DNA of 64,000 nt from Providencia vermicola (lineage in GTDB: Bacteria; Pseudomonadota; Gammaproteobacteria; Enterobacterales; Enterobacteriaceae). Numbering within the stretch: the first letter of the stretch is position 1; each line of letters starts with the position of its first letter. The notes beneath the pieces were generated by a model. The model was not told the DNA's origin. It searched no databases and saw nothing but the letters and a program-made list of their open reading frames with translations. Shown here one piece after another: positions 18,155 through 26,526 of this stretch. The translations under genes were made by a program, and so were the position numbers. The DNA lies in the NCBI RefSeq assembly GCF_010748935.1, contig NZ_CP048797.1, positions 62,001-126,000 of the forward strand, written 5' to 3'.

Positions 18155-18171
18155 CTCCAAATAACTTGGAG
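18155..18171 (+). promoter_or_regulatory. ssb: SD-sequestering leader hairpin before ssb
   Basis: CTCCAA (18155-18160) pairs with TTGGAG (18166-18171), the Shine-Dalgarno of ssb. SSB is often self-regulated, so this is a plausible control point. Confidence 0.55.
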
Positions 18172-18177
18172 GTCATG

Positions 18178-18705
18178 ATGTCTAAAGGCGTCAACAAAGT
18201 AATTCTGGTCGGTAATCTCGGTTCTGACCCGGAAATTCGCTACATGCCAAGCGGCACTGCCGTTGCCAACTTCAACGTTGCAACAACGGATACGTGGCGC
18301 GATAAGCAGTCTGGCGAGCAAAGAGAGCATACTGAGTGGCACCGTATTGTGCTTAAAGGTCGTTTGGCGGAAGTCGCTGGTGAGTACCTGAAAAAGGGCT
18401 CCCAAGTCTATCTCGAAGGGAGCAACCGCACCCGGAAGTGGACTGACAGCCAACAAATCGAGCGCTACACCACCGAAGTACACTGCGTTGAAATGCAGAT
18501 GCTTGGTGGTCGTGGAAATGCACCTCAGGACAACTCTCAACGTGCAGCGCCCCAAAAAGGGCAACGTACAGGAGCCGGTACGCAATCTGCTCCTGTGCAG
18601 CAATCAGCACCGCAAGGTGGTATGGGCGGAGGCTATGGTCCCGCTCCTGATGGCTGGGATGATGACATCCCGTTCATGCGGCTGCACCACTTGGCTGGCG
18701 GGTAA
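18178..18705 (+). CDS. ssb: Single-stranded DNA-binding protein
   Basis: 175 aa from the ATG at 18178 (GGAGG five bases upstream; ATG at 18175 is too close). N-terminal OB fold with classical start [19 protein letters not shown] and the [12 protein letters not shown] motif. A Gly/Gln-rich linker leads to the acidic tip DDDIPF, which in standard SSB is the last residues and binds partner proteins; here nine to ten residues (MRLHHLAGG) follow it. It serves plasmid DNA replication, recombination and single-strand entry, and likely works with Bet and Exo downstream. Confidence 0.95.
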   Translation: MSKGVNKVILVGNLGSDPEIRYMPSGTAVANFNVATTDTWRDKQSGEQREHTEWHRIVLKGRLAEVAGEYLKKGSQVYLEGSNRTRKWTDSQQIERYTTEVHCVEMQMLGGRGNAPQDNSQRAAPQKGQRTGAGTQSAPVQQSAPQGGMGGGYGPAPDGWDDDIPFMRLHHLAGG

Positions 18706-18759
18706 CACCGCCAACTCTTACTAAACCCCACGGGGGCACTCATGCCCCGAGGGGGTCAT

Positions 18760-18799
18760 GGTGTCCTCAAACCGTTCATTCGTGAATTGGAGAAACACC
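18760..18799 (+). promoter_or_regulatory. bet: SD-sequestering leader hairpin before bet
   Basis: GGTGTCCTCAA (18760-18770) pairs with TTGGAGAAACACC (18787-18799) with a small bulge. A CCCCACGGGGG-type hairpin comes just before. Confidence 0.65.
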
Positions 18800-19789
18800 A
18801 TGTCTGATAACAAATCTCTTGTAACCCGTATCGCAAGCCGGTTTGGCGTGGACACCCGAAAGTTCTATGAAACTTTGAAGGCGACCGCATTCAAGCAGCG
18901 AGATGGAAGTGCCCCGACCGATGAGCAGATGATGACGCTCCTGATCGTGGCTGAACAGTACGGTTTGAACCCTTTCACTCGGGAAATCTATGCGTTTCCT
19001 GACAAGCAAAATGGGATCATTCCGGTAGTAGGTGTTGATGGTTGGAGCCGCATCATCAACGAGCATCCCCAGTATGATGGCGTCGAGTTCGTGTATTCGG
19101 ACAAGATGGTCAGAATGCAGGGGGCGAAAGTTGACTGCCCTGAGTGGATTGAATGCGTGATTTACCGTAAGGACAGATCTCGCCCTATCCGCATCAAGGA
19201 GTTCATTGATGAGGTGTACCGTGAACCGTTTCAGGGTCAAGGTCGCAATGGTGCTTACACTGTTGATGGCCCCTGGCAAACGCACACCAAGCGTCAACTC
19301 CGGCACAAGTCGCTGATCCAGTGTTCTCGTGTCGCATTTGGTTTCTCTGGTATTTATGACCAGGATGAAGCTGAACGCATCCGTGAAATGGAGCAGGCAT
19401 CGGCCATTAACCCGGCTATTGCCAATCTCCCTTCACCATCTCAAGTTCAAAGCCAAGAGCCTTTGGCTATTGAGCACAAAGAGCTTGACCCGATCCTAAC
19501 CAAACTCGCAAATCGCGCCATTGCTGAAAACGCATGGTCTGCGGCGCATGAGTATGTGAAGGGACGGTATGAAGGTTCGGAACTGCAATATGCGACTCAA
19601 TTCCTTCGTGACAAGGAGATGGATCAAATGGAGCCTCCGAAACCTGACTACCAGGAAGCGCACGAGCAAGAGTCCGCCGCTGGTGGTTCTGCAAATGCTG
19701 AACCTGGTGCCGAAGAAATGCCGCCTTTGAGTGACGAGGACATGATCCCTGTTACAGAAGAGGAGGGCGCGGAAGGCAGTTACTACTAA
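18800..19789 (+). CDS. bet: Bet, RecT/Redbeta-type annealing protein
   Basis: 329 aa from the ATG at 18800, placed by its SD (TTGGAGAAACACC). The core matches phage-type recombinases: YGLNPFTREIYAFPDKQNG, VVGVDGWSRIINEHP, WQTHTKRQLRHKSLIQCSRVAFG. It anneals complementary single strands during homologous recombination. With Exo and SSB it makes a lambda Red-like system of the kind described in SXT elements and IncC plasmids. The C-terminal 90 residues are acidic and variable. Confidence 0.93.
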   Translation: MSDNKSLVTRIASRFGVDTRKFYETLKATAFKQRDGSAPTDEQMMTLLIVAEQYGLNPFTREIYAFPDKQNGIIPVVGVDGWSRIINEHPQYDGVEFVYSDKMVRMQGAKVDCPEWIECVIYRKDRSRPIRIKEFIDEVYREPFQGQGRNGAYTVDGPWQTHTKRQLRHKSLIQCSRVAFGFSGIYDQDEAERIREMEQASAINPAIANLPSPSQVQSQEPLAIEHKELDPILTKLANRAIAENAWSAAHEYVKGRYEGSELQYATQFLRDKEMDQMEPPKPDYQEAHEQESAAGGSANAEPGAEEMPPLSDEDMIPVTEEEGAEGSYY

Positions 19790-19820
19790 CCCCAACGGGG
19801 GGGACTCCCCCGCTGGGGGA

Positions 19821-19850
19821 GATCTCCCTCCTAACCATTGGAGAGAGGTC
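19821..19850 (+). promoter_or_regulatory. exo: SD-sequestering leader hairpin before exo
   Basis: GATCTCCCTCC (19821-19831) pairs with GGAGAGAGGTC (19840-19850) with one mismatch. Preceded by a CCCCC/GGGGG hairpin. Confidence 0.65.
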
Positions 19851-19851
19851 C

Positions 19852-20862
19852 ATGAAAATAGTCAACCTATCGCAACGCGAGGAAGATTGGCTTGATTGGC
19901 GGCGTCAAGGTGTAACAGCCACTGACGCCGCTATCCTGCTCAATCGGTCTCCGTACAAAACACGATGGAGACTGTGGGCCGAGAAGACTGGGTATGCGCG
20001 TGAAGTCGATCTGAGTCTTAATCCGCTGGTTCGCCGGGGGATAGAAAACGAAGATGCTGCAAGACGCGCTTTCGAGGAGAAGTATGATGACATGCTGCTC
20101 CCCGCCTGTGTCGAATCGGTTCAATACCCGCTCATGAGGGCCTCCCTGGATGGCCTGAGAGATAACGGGGAGCCCGTCGAGCTGAAAAGCCCGAGTGCGA
20201 CTGTCTGGGAAGATGTTTGTGCTGAGAAAGCAAACAGCAAGGCATACCAGCTTTATTACCCGCAGGTGCAACACCAGCTCCTGGTAACGGGGGCCAAGCA
20301 AGGCTGGTTAGTCTTCTACTTTGAAGGTCAGATTCAGGAGTTTCCAATACTCCGAGACGAAGCCATGATTCAAGAAATCTTGGCCGAGGCTAAAAAGTTC
20401 TGGCAACAGGTAGTAGACAAGAAGGAGCCCGACAAAGATCCAGAGAGAGACCTGTACATACCGCAAGGTGAAGAGGTCAACCGTTGGATTGCTGCTGCTG
20501 AGGAATACCGCCTCTATGATGCAGAGATTCAGGAGCTGAAACAGCGACTGTCTGAGCTTCAAGAAAGGCAAAAGCCTCATCTCGACACCATGAAGTCCCT
20601 CATGGGGGAATACTTCCATGCCGACTACTGCGGTGTGATGGTAACGAGATACAAAGCGGCTGGCCGGGTAGACTACAAAAAGCTGTTGGCTGATAAGGCG
20701 TCAGGCGTGAAGCCTGAGGATGTTGACCAGTACAGAGAGAAGTCATCAGAGCGGTGCCGTGTAACGGTTACTGGCTCTGTGAAGCCACGGTACATTGTTG
20801 ATGAGGACGTGCTTGCTCCTCTTGATGATTTGCCGGAAGAAGTAGAGACGTTCTACTGGTGA
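19852..20862 (+). CDS. exo: Exo, lambda-type (YqaJ) 5'-3' exonuclease
   Basis: 336 aa. Motifs: WLDWRRQGVTATDAAILLNRSPY at the N-terminus, ASLDGL (catalytic Asp) around residue 100, and VELKSPS (E-x-K), typical of lambda exonuclease/YqaJ PD-(D/E)XK nucleases, followed by YYPQVQHQLLVTG. It resects double-strand ends to give the 3' strands that Bet anneals. A coiled coil (about 220-245) and an extra C-terminal part lengthen it compared with lambda Exo (226 aa). Confidence 0.92.
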   Translation: MKIVNLSQREEDWLDWRRQGVTATDAAILLNRSPYKTRWRLWAEKTGYAREVDLSLNPLVRRGIENEDAARRAFEEKYDDMLLPACVESVQYPLMRASLDGLRDNGEPVELKSPSATVWEDVCAEKANSKAYQLYYPQVQHQLLVTGAKQGWLVFYFEGQIQEFPILRDEAMIQEILAEAKKFWQQVVDKKEPDKDPERDLYIPQGEEVNRWIAAAEEYRLYDAEIQELKQRLSELQERQKPHLDTMKSLMGEYFHADYCGVMVTRYKAAGRVDYKKLLADKASGVKPEDVDQYREKSSERCRVTVTGSVKPRYIVDEDVLAPLDDLPEEVETFYW

Positions 20863-20879
20863 GTGGGGGATTTTCCCCC

Positions 20880-20994
20880 GCTTTCCCTTGGGGATTCTGG
20901 GAGTCTCCAACGGAAAGCAAGATTTTGTTCTCTTCGGAGAGCGAAAAGTGCGATAGCTGGTCGCCAAAAACAAACAGCAAATTAACGTTAATTT
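20880..20994 (+). ncRNA. Structured RNA element, copy C
   Basis: First hairpin GCTTTCC/GGAAAGC with inner TTGGGGA/TCTCCAA (20880-20918), of entirely different sequence from copy B but the same position. Then TCTC-TTCG-GAGA (20929-20940), GCGA-TAGCTGG-TCGC (20950-20964), tail CAGC (20975-20978) and the 16-bp palindrome (20979-20994). 67 bases before the next start, as in copy B. Confidence 0.75.
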
Positions 20995-21032
20995 ACTAGC
21001 CCAACCGGGCGCATCCGCCCGGTTCGGGACGT

Positions 21033-21061
21033 GGTGCGCCCCCAACTTTTTGGAGTGCATC
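21033..21061 (+). promoter_or_regulatory. SD-sequestering leader hairpin before the DUF3150-like gene
   Basis: GGTGCGCCCCCAA (21033-21045) pairs with TTGGAGTGCATC (21050-21061), with mismatches in the middle. The preceding hairpin is the same CCGGGCG/CGCCCGG as before the CobS-like gene. Confidence 0.6.
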
Positions 21062-22339
21062 ATGACTAAAGTGAACCATCTACAAAGCCTCTGTGTTATC
21101 CACGTAGACTTTGACATCTGGAGTGGACAAACCCGTTTGTCTGCATCTGATCTCAAGCTGGGCGAGGGTGGTGAAATTCCACCTGAGAAAGTAGCTCAAC
21201 TGGGAAGTAAGAAGATCTGTGATCCGGCTAAGCTGAAAGGCTTTCATCGCCTGAAAACAGAAACTCGTCGCCTCCTGCTGAAATTCGGTATGCCGTTCAT
21301 GAACGGATTTGCCGTACCCGTCAGCAAGACCGATGAAATCTGTAACAAGCTGAATGACATCAACTTTCAGTTTAACCAACTGAAACAGGATTTCATCAAA
21401 GGTTACAACAAAGCCGTGGATGAATGGTGTCAGGAGAACCCTGAGTATGAACGAGCTATCCGTGCCGGAGCCCTTCCAAAGGAAACGGTCGAGGAGCGGA
21501 TTGGCTTTGAGTACCAGGTGTTCATGATCCAGCCTGTGAACGAAGATGAGGCCAACGCCAAACGCCTTAACCGCAAGGTTGAGCGCCTGGGTGACGATCT
21601 CATCTCCGAAGTGGTTCAGGAAGCGAATAAGTTCTATATGGAACGTTTGGCCGGTCGAGACCAATGTGCGGTCACTACTCGGCAGACACTCCGTAACATC
21701 CGCGACAAGGTGGATGGGCTTAGCTTCCTGAACAGCGCTTTTAACCCTCTGGTCAAGCTGCTCGACCAAACCCTCCGGGGATACGAGCAACATGCCGATG
21801 GCCGAAACATCGTTGCGCCTTTCTTTTATCAGGTCGTGGCCGCAGTGCTGATCATGAGCGAGAGGGACCGCATCGAGCAGTATGCCAATGGCTCGATTAC
21901 TGTAGAGGGCATGGCTAATGACATTGGCGGTTCGGGAGCCCAGATGGGGGACCGTTCTAAAGATGAAAAGGCCGAACAGAAAAGCGATAAAGCCGGTGAG
22001 CTTATCCCTGCAACAGAGGGTGGCGAAACCAAGCAGCAACAGGTAGGTGGTACTGAATCTGTTCAATCAGAACAGACTAACAGCGGTGGTAACTCTGTTG
22101 ACCTGGATGAAGACATCGACAACTTCTTCAAGAGTTTTGCAGAACGAGGCGAGGGTGAATCGGAAGATGAATCCAATGCCGGTGATGTGGTTCGAGAAGA
22201 GCGTGTTGATGTTGAGGATGAGCTGGTTTTGCCTGAGGAAACTCCGGTAGAGCAAGAGCCTGTCCAAGAGGAGACGACAGAGGAGCCTCTCAACCAGGAG
22301 CTGCCTAAAACTGACGACGATGGCGACTATTTCTTCTAA
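21062..22339 (+). CDS. DUF3150-like protein
   Basis: 425 aa from the ATG at 21062 (TTGGAGTGCATC before it). The N-terminal part (VIHVDFDIWSGQTRLSASDL, LKTETRRLLLKFGMPFMNGFAVP) fits the DUF3150 family, which is often found next to CobS/CobT-like genes in phages and plasmids; from memory. Middle part helical, C-terminal 120 residues very acidic, ending DDDGDYFF. It lies directly before the CobT-like gene and probably belongs to the same complex as the CobS-like ATPase. Confidence 0.65.
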   Translation: MTKVNHLQSLCVIHVDFDIWSGQTRLSASDLKLGEGGEIPPEKVAQLGSKKICDPAKLKGFHRLKTETRRLLLKFGMPFMNGFAVPVSKTDEICNKLNDINFQFNQLKQDFIKGYNKAVDEWCQENPEYERAIRAGALPKETVEERIGFEYQVFMIQPVNEDEANAKRLNRKVERLGDDLISEVVQEANKFYMERLAGRDQCAVTTRQTLRNIRDKVDGLSFLNSAFNPLVKLLDQTLRGYEQHADGRNIVAPFFYQVVAAVLIMSERDRIEQYANGSITVEGMANDIGGSGAQMGDRSKDEKAEQKSDKAGELIPATEGGETKQQQVGGTESVQSEQTNSGGNSVDLDEDIDNFFKSFAERGEGESEDESNAGDVVREERVDVEDELVLPEETPVEQEPVQEETTEEPLNQELPKTDDDGDYFF

Positions 22340-22396
22340 TAGTCACTTCAACTAAACCGACCCGGAGGGGATAGCCATTCCCTCCAGGGGTGGACT

Positions 22397-22423
22397 ATCT
22401 CCTTCCCTACCAGGAGAAAAGAT
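22397..22423 (+). promoter_or_regulatory. SD-sequestering leader hairpin before the CobT-like gene
   Basis: ATCTCCTT (22397-22404) pairs with AGGAGAAAAGAT (22412-22423) with a two-base bulge. A CGGAGGGG...CCCTCCAGG hairpin precedes it. Confidence 0.55.
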
Positions 22424-24220
22424 ATGTCCAAAAAACGCACCATTTACAGCGCTCTACCAATCGTGGCCGCAGCCTATGGTGAAAAACTCGGTGTCAAAGT
22501 CGCCATCGGTAACGATGACGCATACACCGATGGTAAGACCATCGTGGTTCCGAATATCCCCGACGACTATCCTCACATGGATGCTGTCTGGGGGTATTTG
22601 GCCCATGAAGCAGCCCATGTCCGGTTTACGGACTTTGGTGTTGAGCGCCGCAGAGGTCTTCATGCTGAGTTGTCCAACGTTTTGGAGGACTGCCGCATAG
22701 AACGGGCCATGATGGAACTCTTCCCCGGTACGTCGCAGACCCTGAATGAGGTTGCTCGCTATATGGCTCAAGCTGGTCATTACGAGCACGTCACAGACAA
22801 AGAGGCCCCTGCCTCCATTCTGACAGGGTTTTGTTTGTACTGGTTGCAAACCAAGGCTGTAGGGCAATCCGTCCTTCAACCCTATCTCGATTCGGCTACC
22901 CCCGTATTCGAGCGCGTGTTCCCTCAGGGTGTTGTTGTTCGGCTGAACGCTTTACTGCGTAAGGCTGTGAACACTAAGTCAACCGCAGAGGTGACATCCT
23001 TGGCCGACCAAATCATCAAGATGATCGAGGAGGAAAAGGAGAAAGAAGAGCAAAAGCCCCAGAATGGTCAGGATGGTAACAACCAGCAGAATGCTGGTGG
23101 CAACCAACCTCAGAACAGTCAGGGCGGAAGTGGTAACGATCAAAACCAAGGGCCTGATGCCAATGGTGGTGATCAGCAAGGTAAAGACCAGAAGCAAGAC
23201 GATGCTAACGGGAAATCTGATCCGAAAGGACAGGGCGACCAAGGCAAGTCGGATACTGATGGTGGCAGCAAGGCAGGACAAAGCCAGGCTGGTGGCAATT
23301 CTGACGCGGCGAAACAAGACGCGGCCAAAATGCTCCAGCAGGTTCTGAATGCCGGTGCCGGTGATTTGCGTGGTGACGCGCATGATGCACTTAAAGCCGA
23401 GCTCAACCGGGTGGCTCAAGATAAGGGGGACAGTAGCTATATGACTGTTCGCTCTGCTGTGAACACCCAGGACAACCCTGCTGTTGGCAAAAGCCTGGTA
23501 GGGGATGTGAAGAGCACCACTTCAAAGATAAGAACGCAGCTCTACGGATTGGTCCAGGCCAGCCAGCGAGTTGCTCACCGTAACCAACGATCAGGGAAGC
23601 GTGTGGATGCTCGGAAACTACATCGTGTAGTGACGGGTGATACCCGCGTATTCCTCAAGCCAGAAGCCAAGAAACGCCCTAATACGGCGGTTCACATCCT
23701 GGTTGATATGAGCTCCTCGATGGCCTACAAGGCCGCCAATGGAAAGGAGCGTCAAGACATTGCGCGGGAAGCGTCCTTGGCTATTTCGATGGCTCTGGAA
23801 GCAATACCCGGCGTAAACCCGGCAGTCACCTTTTTTGGTGGCAACCGGAACCAGCCAGTGTTCAGTGTCGTGAAGCATGGAGATACGGTTCAGAATCGGG
23901 CCGGTCGGTTTGGGTTCAAAGCAACTGGCGGTACGCCTATGGCGGAAGCTATGTGGTATGCAGCTTTTGAACTCACCAAGACCCGTGAAGAGCGAAAAAT
24001 GTTGATCGTAGTGACTGACGGGCAGCCTCAAAGCGCCCCGGCATGTCGCTCAGTGATTGACCTCTGTGAACGAAGCGATGTTGAGGTGATCGGCATAGGG
24101 GTAGAGACTACCGCAGTGTCAGGACTGTTCCAAAAGAACATTGTCATTGATGATGCGGCAGCTCTGCAACGCACACTGTTTAAGTTGATGGAGCGGTCAT
24201 TGACTGCTTTTGCAGCTTAA
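22424..24220 (+). CDS. CobT-like VWA protein with zincin-like HEAAH motif
   Basis: 598 aa. N-terminal part holds LAHEAAHVRFTDFG with H61-E62-x-x-H65 and a downstream NVLEDCRIERAM, the layout of a gluzincin-like site seen in CobT relatives. Residues about 205-300 are a Gln/Asn/Gly/Asp-rich low-complexity linker. The C-terminal VWA domain has an intact MIDAS (VDMSSSMAY near 427, GGTPMAEAM, VVTDGQPQ). Partner of the CobS-like ATPase by analogy to CobS-CobT and MoxR-VWA pairs. Whether it is a protease is unknown. Confidence 0.8.
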   Translation: MSKKRTIYSALPIVAAAYGEKLGVKVAIGNDDAYTDGKTIVVPNIPDDYPHMDAVWGYLAHEAAHVRFTDFGVERRRGLHAELSNVLEDCRIERAMMELFPGTSQTLNEVARYMAQAGHYEHVTDKEAPASILTGFCLYWLQTKAVGQSVLQPYLDSATPVFERVFPQGVVVRLNALLRKAVNTKSTAEVTSLADQIIKMIEEEKEKEEQKPQNGQDGNNQQNAGGNQPQNSQGGSGNDQNQGPDANGGDQQGKDQKQDDANGKSDPKGQGDQGKSDTDGGSKAGQSQAGGNSDAAKQDAAKMLQQVLNAGAGDLRGDAHDALKAELNRVAQDKGDSSYMTVRSAVNTQDNPAVGKSLVGDVKSTTSKIRTQLYGLVQASQRVAHRNQRSGKRVDARKLHRVVTGDTRVFLKPEAKKRPNTAVHILVDMSSSMAYKAANGKERQDIAREASLAISMALEAIPGVNPAVTFFGGNRNQPVFSVVKHGDTVQNRAGRFGFKATGGTPMAEAMWYAAFELTKTREERKMLIVVTDGQPQSAPACRSVIDLCERSDVEVIGIGVETTAVSGLFQKNIVIDDAAALQRTLFKLMERSLTAFAA

Positions 24221-24236
24221 CAGGAAGTGAAACGAC

Positions 24237-24266
24237 AAACGGCTATCCCTTCGGGGGTGGCCGTTT
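24237..24266 (+). terminator. Terminator after the CobT-like gene
   Basis: Hairpin AAACGGC...GGCCGTTT with inner CCC-TTCG-GGG, followed by T residues. Confidence 0.8.
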
Positions 24267-24281
24267 TTATTTGGAGAGTCT

Positions 24282-24617
24282 ATGAACCAATTCCATTCAT
24301 CTTTGGATTTGTATCATCGGAACAAAGGTAGAAGGGCTACAGTGCCGGAGACGCCTTTTTTACTGCTTGCTAAGCGCATTCCTCCGATGTACTGGAGACT
24401 GTTCCAGGGTGTTACTTTGGATAGTCGTATGGGATACACAGGCAGGCGGCAGTTCCACCGTCTTGGGCAAGCAATCGACTGGGCAAAGTCATCAGTTGGC
24501 GATTCCTGGTCAAATAAGCGCTTTCACAAGCCGGTAGGCCTCGATGTATTGCTGGCCTGTACTGCGAGTAAGGTGCCTGAACATCTGGTCGAAGAACTGA
24601 AAAGACGGGGCAGTTGA
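24282..24617 (+). CDS. Hypothetical basic protein (111 aa)
   Basis: ATG preceded by TTGGAGAGTCT. Basic, soluble; contains RRQFHRLGQAIDWAKSSVGD. It has a plain Shine-Dalgarno without the paired leader seen in neighbours and starts just after a terminator. No family recognised. Confidence 0.6.
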   Translation: MNQFHSSLDLYHRNKGRRATVPETPFLLLAKRIPPMYWRLFQGVTLDSRMGYTGRRQFHRLGQAIDWAKSSVGDSWSNKRFHKPVGLDVLLACTASKVPEHLVEELKRRGS

Positions 24618-24712
24618 TGCGTCTTTGAGCTTTGCACCCGAAAAGGGCAGTTTGAGCGTTCCTGTTCACACAGCTCTCGTGGAACAATCAAAGTGAGGAG
24701 GGAATACCCTCC

Positions 24713-24811
24713 CACTTTCTCAGAGGCCTTCATTGAGGGTTGCTGAGAAAGTGAATTTTGTCCTCTCTGAGGGCGAAACGTGCGATAGCTGGTCGCCAAA
24801 AACAAACAGCA
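24713..24811 (+). ncRNA. Structured RNA element, copy D
   Basis: First hairpin is an 11-bp perfect stem CACTTTCTCAG/CTGAGAAAGTG (24713-24753). Second hairpin CCTC-TCT-GAGG (24762-24772) replaces the TCTC-TTCG-GAGA of B, C and E: both arms changed, pairing kept. Third hairpin GCGA-TAGCTGG-TCGC (24782-24796), tail CAGC (24807-24810). The terminal palindrome is absent. 71 bases before the next start. Confidence 0.75.
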
Positions 24812-24851
24812 TTCAACCTCAGCCTAAGGGCGCACTGCGCCTGACAGGCTC

Positions 24852-24881
24852 TGTGTGCCCAAGTTACTTTAAGGAGCACAC
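24852..24881 (+). promoter_or_regulatory. SD-sequestering leader hairpin before the gene at 24882
   Basis: TGTGTGCCC (24852-24860) pairs with GGAGCACAC (24873-24881), one mismatch. The GCGCACTGCGC hairpin precedes it. Confidence 0.6.
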
Positions 24882-25316
24882 ATGTCTCATCTGAACAATC
24901 TCAAATCCGTAATGATCTCTCTCGCCGCCGAACATAAGCTGCCTGAAATCTACCAGGATGACATCACTACCGATGTGGAGTCTCTGGATCGATTCGATGG
25001 TTTACGTCTGGTCTGGCTGTTGCGGTCTTGCGGCAGCGTATTGGTGCCAGCGGAAGTTGGCGTTAATCCGATCTATATCACCCATTGGTTGTGGTCTAAC
25101 CACGGTCAACAGGTGGTTCCATTCTCTGTGGATACCCGCACGGGGTTGATTGAAAAAATCGACTTCGAGCAAGCTGAAAAGCTGATCATGCAGATGCCTT
25201 GCAACCTCTCTTCATTGCAGAACAAGGAATACTTGGTTGACCAGGTAAACCGAGTATTGCAACGAGGTTGTGAAATGCGTATCTGGGGTAGCTGGCCCAA
25301 AACAGCAATAACCTAA
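24882..25316 (+). CDS. Hypothetical protein (144 aa)
   Basis: Starts right after GGAGCACAC. Soluble, mixed alpha/beta by eye (LVWLLRSCGSVLVPAEVGVNPIYITHWLWSN), no signal peptide and no recognised motif. First gene after structured RNA copy D, heading a run of small genes to 28302. Confidence 0.65.
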   Translation: MSHLNNLKSVMISLAAEHKLPEIYQDDITTDVESLDRFDGLRLVWLLRSCGSVLVPAEVGVNPIYITHWLWSNHGQQVVPFSVDTRTGLIEKIDFEQAEKLIMQMPCNLSSLQNKEYLVDQVNRVLQRGCEMRIWGSWPKTAIT

Positions 25317-25340
25317 CCCCTCGGGAGGAAACCCCTCCTG

Positions 25341-25370
25341 GGTTCTCTCCCACAAACAAAGGAGAGAAGC
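25341..25370 (+). promoter_or_regulatory. SD-sequestering leader hairpin before the gene at 25371
   Basis: TTCTCTCC (25343-25350) pairs perfectly with GGAGAGAA (25361-25368). The GGGAGG...CCTCCTGGG hairpin precedes it. Confidence 0.7.
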
Positions 25371-25574
25371 ATGAGCCTAGACAAGTTAAGTCGGCTGGTG
25401 GACCAACAACGAAAGATCCAGGATGAAATCGACAATGAAATCATTCTGGCCGTCAAAGAGGTGTTGGCTACAAACTCAGTCGGTTTAGCCCGTGAGCTTG
25501 TTGGGGGTGTCCCGCAAGATCATCCATTCCATCCGTTTTTACTCGCTATAGCTAAGCAGCTTGACCCGAGATAA
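25371..25574 (+). CDS. Small hypothetical protein (67 aa)
   Basis: ATG two bases after GGAGAGAA. Helical, amphipathic N-terminus (SLDKLSRLVDQQRKIQDEIDNEI) that could be a coiled coil, then HPFHPFLLAIAKQLDPR. No family recognised. Confidence 0.65.
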   Translation: MSLDKLSRLVDQQRKIQDEIDNEIILAVKEVLATNSVGLARELVGGVPQDHPFHPFLLAIAKQLDPR

Positions 25575-25615
25575 CTAAGTAACCCAACCGGGTACACCAA
25601 GGCCCGGTCGGCTTT

Positions 25616-25645
25616 GGTGTACCTCCAACCAATTTTGGAGGCACT
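25616..25645 (+). promoter_or_regulatory. SD-sequestering leader hairpin before the YfbR-like gene
   Basis: GTGTACCTCCAA (25618-25629) pairs with TTTGGAGGCAC (25634-25644), with a small bulge. A CCGGG...CCCGG hairpin precedes it. Confidence 0.65.
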
Positions 25646-26251
25646 ATGTCTAATTCAAATTTCGGCTTTCTAGCTCTGGCCTTGCGCCAACGCCTGATCA
25701 AACGCTGGTCACTGATGCACTCTGTTCAACCGGAGTCTGTGTTGGAACACAGCGCTGTTGTTACCCTGCTTTCCTACCTGGCTGGCAATATTGCCATTCA
25801 GCAAGGGAAGTCGGTGGATCTGGCAGTCATGCTTGCTCATGCTTCGTTGCATGATGCAGCCGAGGTTCTCTGTTCGGATGTTGTAACACCGGTCAAGAAA
25901 GCAAACGCTGTTTTGCAGCGTGAGTTTGAACGACTGGAAAAGGCCGCAGAGGACAAACTCATCCAGACTCTTCCCGAAGAACTCCAGGATGCAGTCGCCA
26001 TAGCCTTCGCTCCCGGTGGCTATGAACAATCACTGGTTAAGGCCTGTGATACCTACTCCGCTTACATCAAGTGCAAACTTGAGGTGGCCGCAGGTAATGG
26101 CCTTGAGTTCCAGGATGCTCTCAGCAAAATGGAACGTGTTGTTGCTCAGGTGAAATCGGACTTCCCGGAAATCGACGCTCTGGACAAATGGTTTGGTAAC
26201 GGACTCGGCCATTCAGTAGATAAACTGCTGGCAGGGGGTAACGATGACTAA
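25646..26251 (+). CDS. YfbR-like HD-domain 5'-deoxynucleotidase
   Basis: 201 aa. RLIKRWSLMHSVQPESVLEHS at the N-terminus and HASLHDAAEVLCSD are the YfbR-type HD signatures (His of EHS, then HD). YfbR hydrolyses deoxyribonucleoside 5'-monophosphates. On a conjugative plasmid it could tune nucleotide pools during replication or salvage; similar HD enzymes are also known in phage and defence contexts. The next gene starts 8 bp before its stop. Confidence 0.82.
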   Translation: MSNSNFGFLALALRQRLIKRWSLMHSVQPESVLEHSAVVTLLSYLAGNIAIQQGKSVDLAVMLAHASLHDAAEVLCSDVVTPVKKANAVLQREFERLEKAAEDKLIQTLPEELQDAVAIAFAPGGYEQSLVKACDTYSAYIKCKLEVAAGNGLEFQDALSKMERVVAQVKSDFPEIDALDKWFGNGLGHSVDKLLAGGNDD

Positions 26252-26513
26252 TCCAATCCCTGGCGACATCAAGATTAAGGACTTTGGCCGCGACCGGAAA
26301 TTCCGTTCGGTTGATGAGCTTCAAAGCACTTTGTCAGAACAGTACAAAGGTCAGCATGTCAGCATCGTTTACCCTGCAAAGCCCAGCGGTTTACTCCGCA
26401 CGGTTTTTGTCAGTGTCGATGATGCTGGTGGCGTGAATCGAACCTATGGGGACCAGTCTCCTGTCGATTTTTCTGCCATCAAAGATGACCTGTATGTACC
26501 AAGTGACCTGTAG
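26244..26513 (+). CDS. Small hypothetical protein (89 aa)
   Basis: Overlaps the HD-domain gene by 8 bp, so translation is coupled. Contains VSIVYPAKPSGLLRTVFVSVDDAGGVNRTYG. No family recognised. Confidence 0.65.
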   Translation: MTNPIPGDIKIKDFGRDRKFRSVDELQSTLSEQYKGQHVSIVYPAKPSGLLRTVFVSVDDAGGVNRTYGDQSPVDFSAIKDDLYVPSDL

Positions 26514-26526
26514 GAGAGCACTAGCT

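Noticed and set aside
21080..22066. 328-codon reverse open frame over the DUF3150-like gene
   Set aside because: The forward gene has a leader hairpin, SD and acidic tail typical of the region; the reverse frame has none.
16227..24220. Cobalamin biosynthesis (cobaltochelatase) function
   Set aside because: Only CobS- and CobT-like relatives are present; no CobN or other pathway gene, and the context is DNA recombination.
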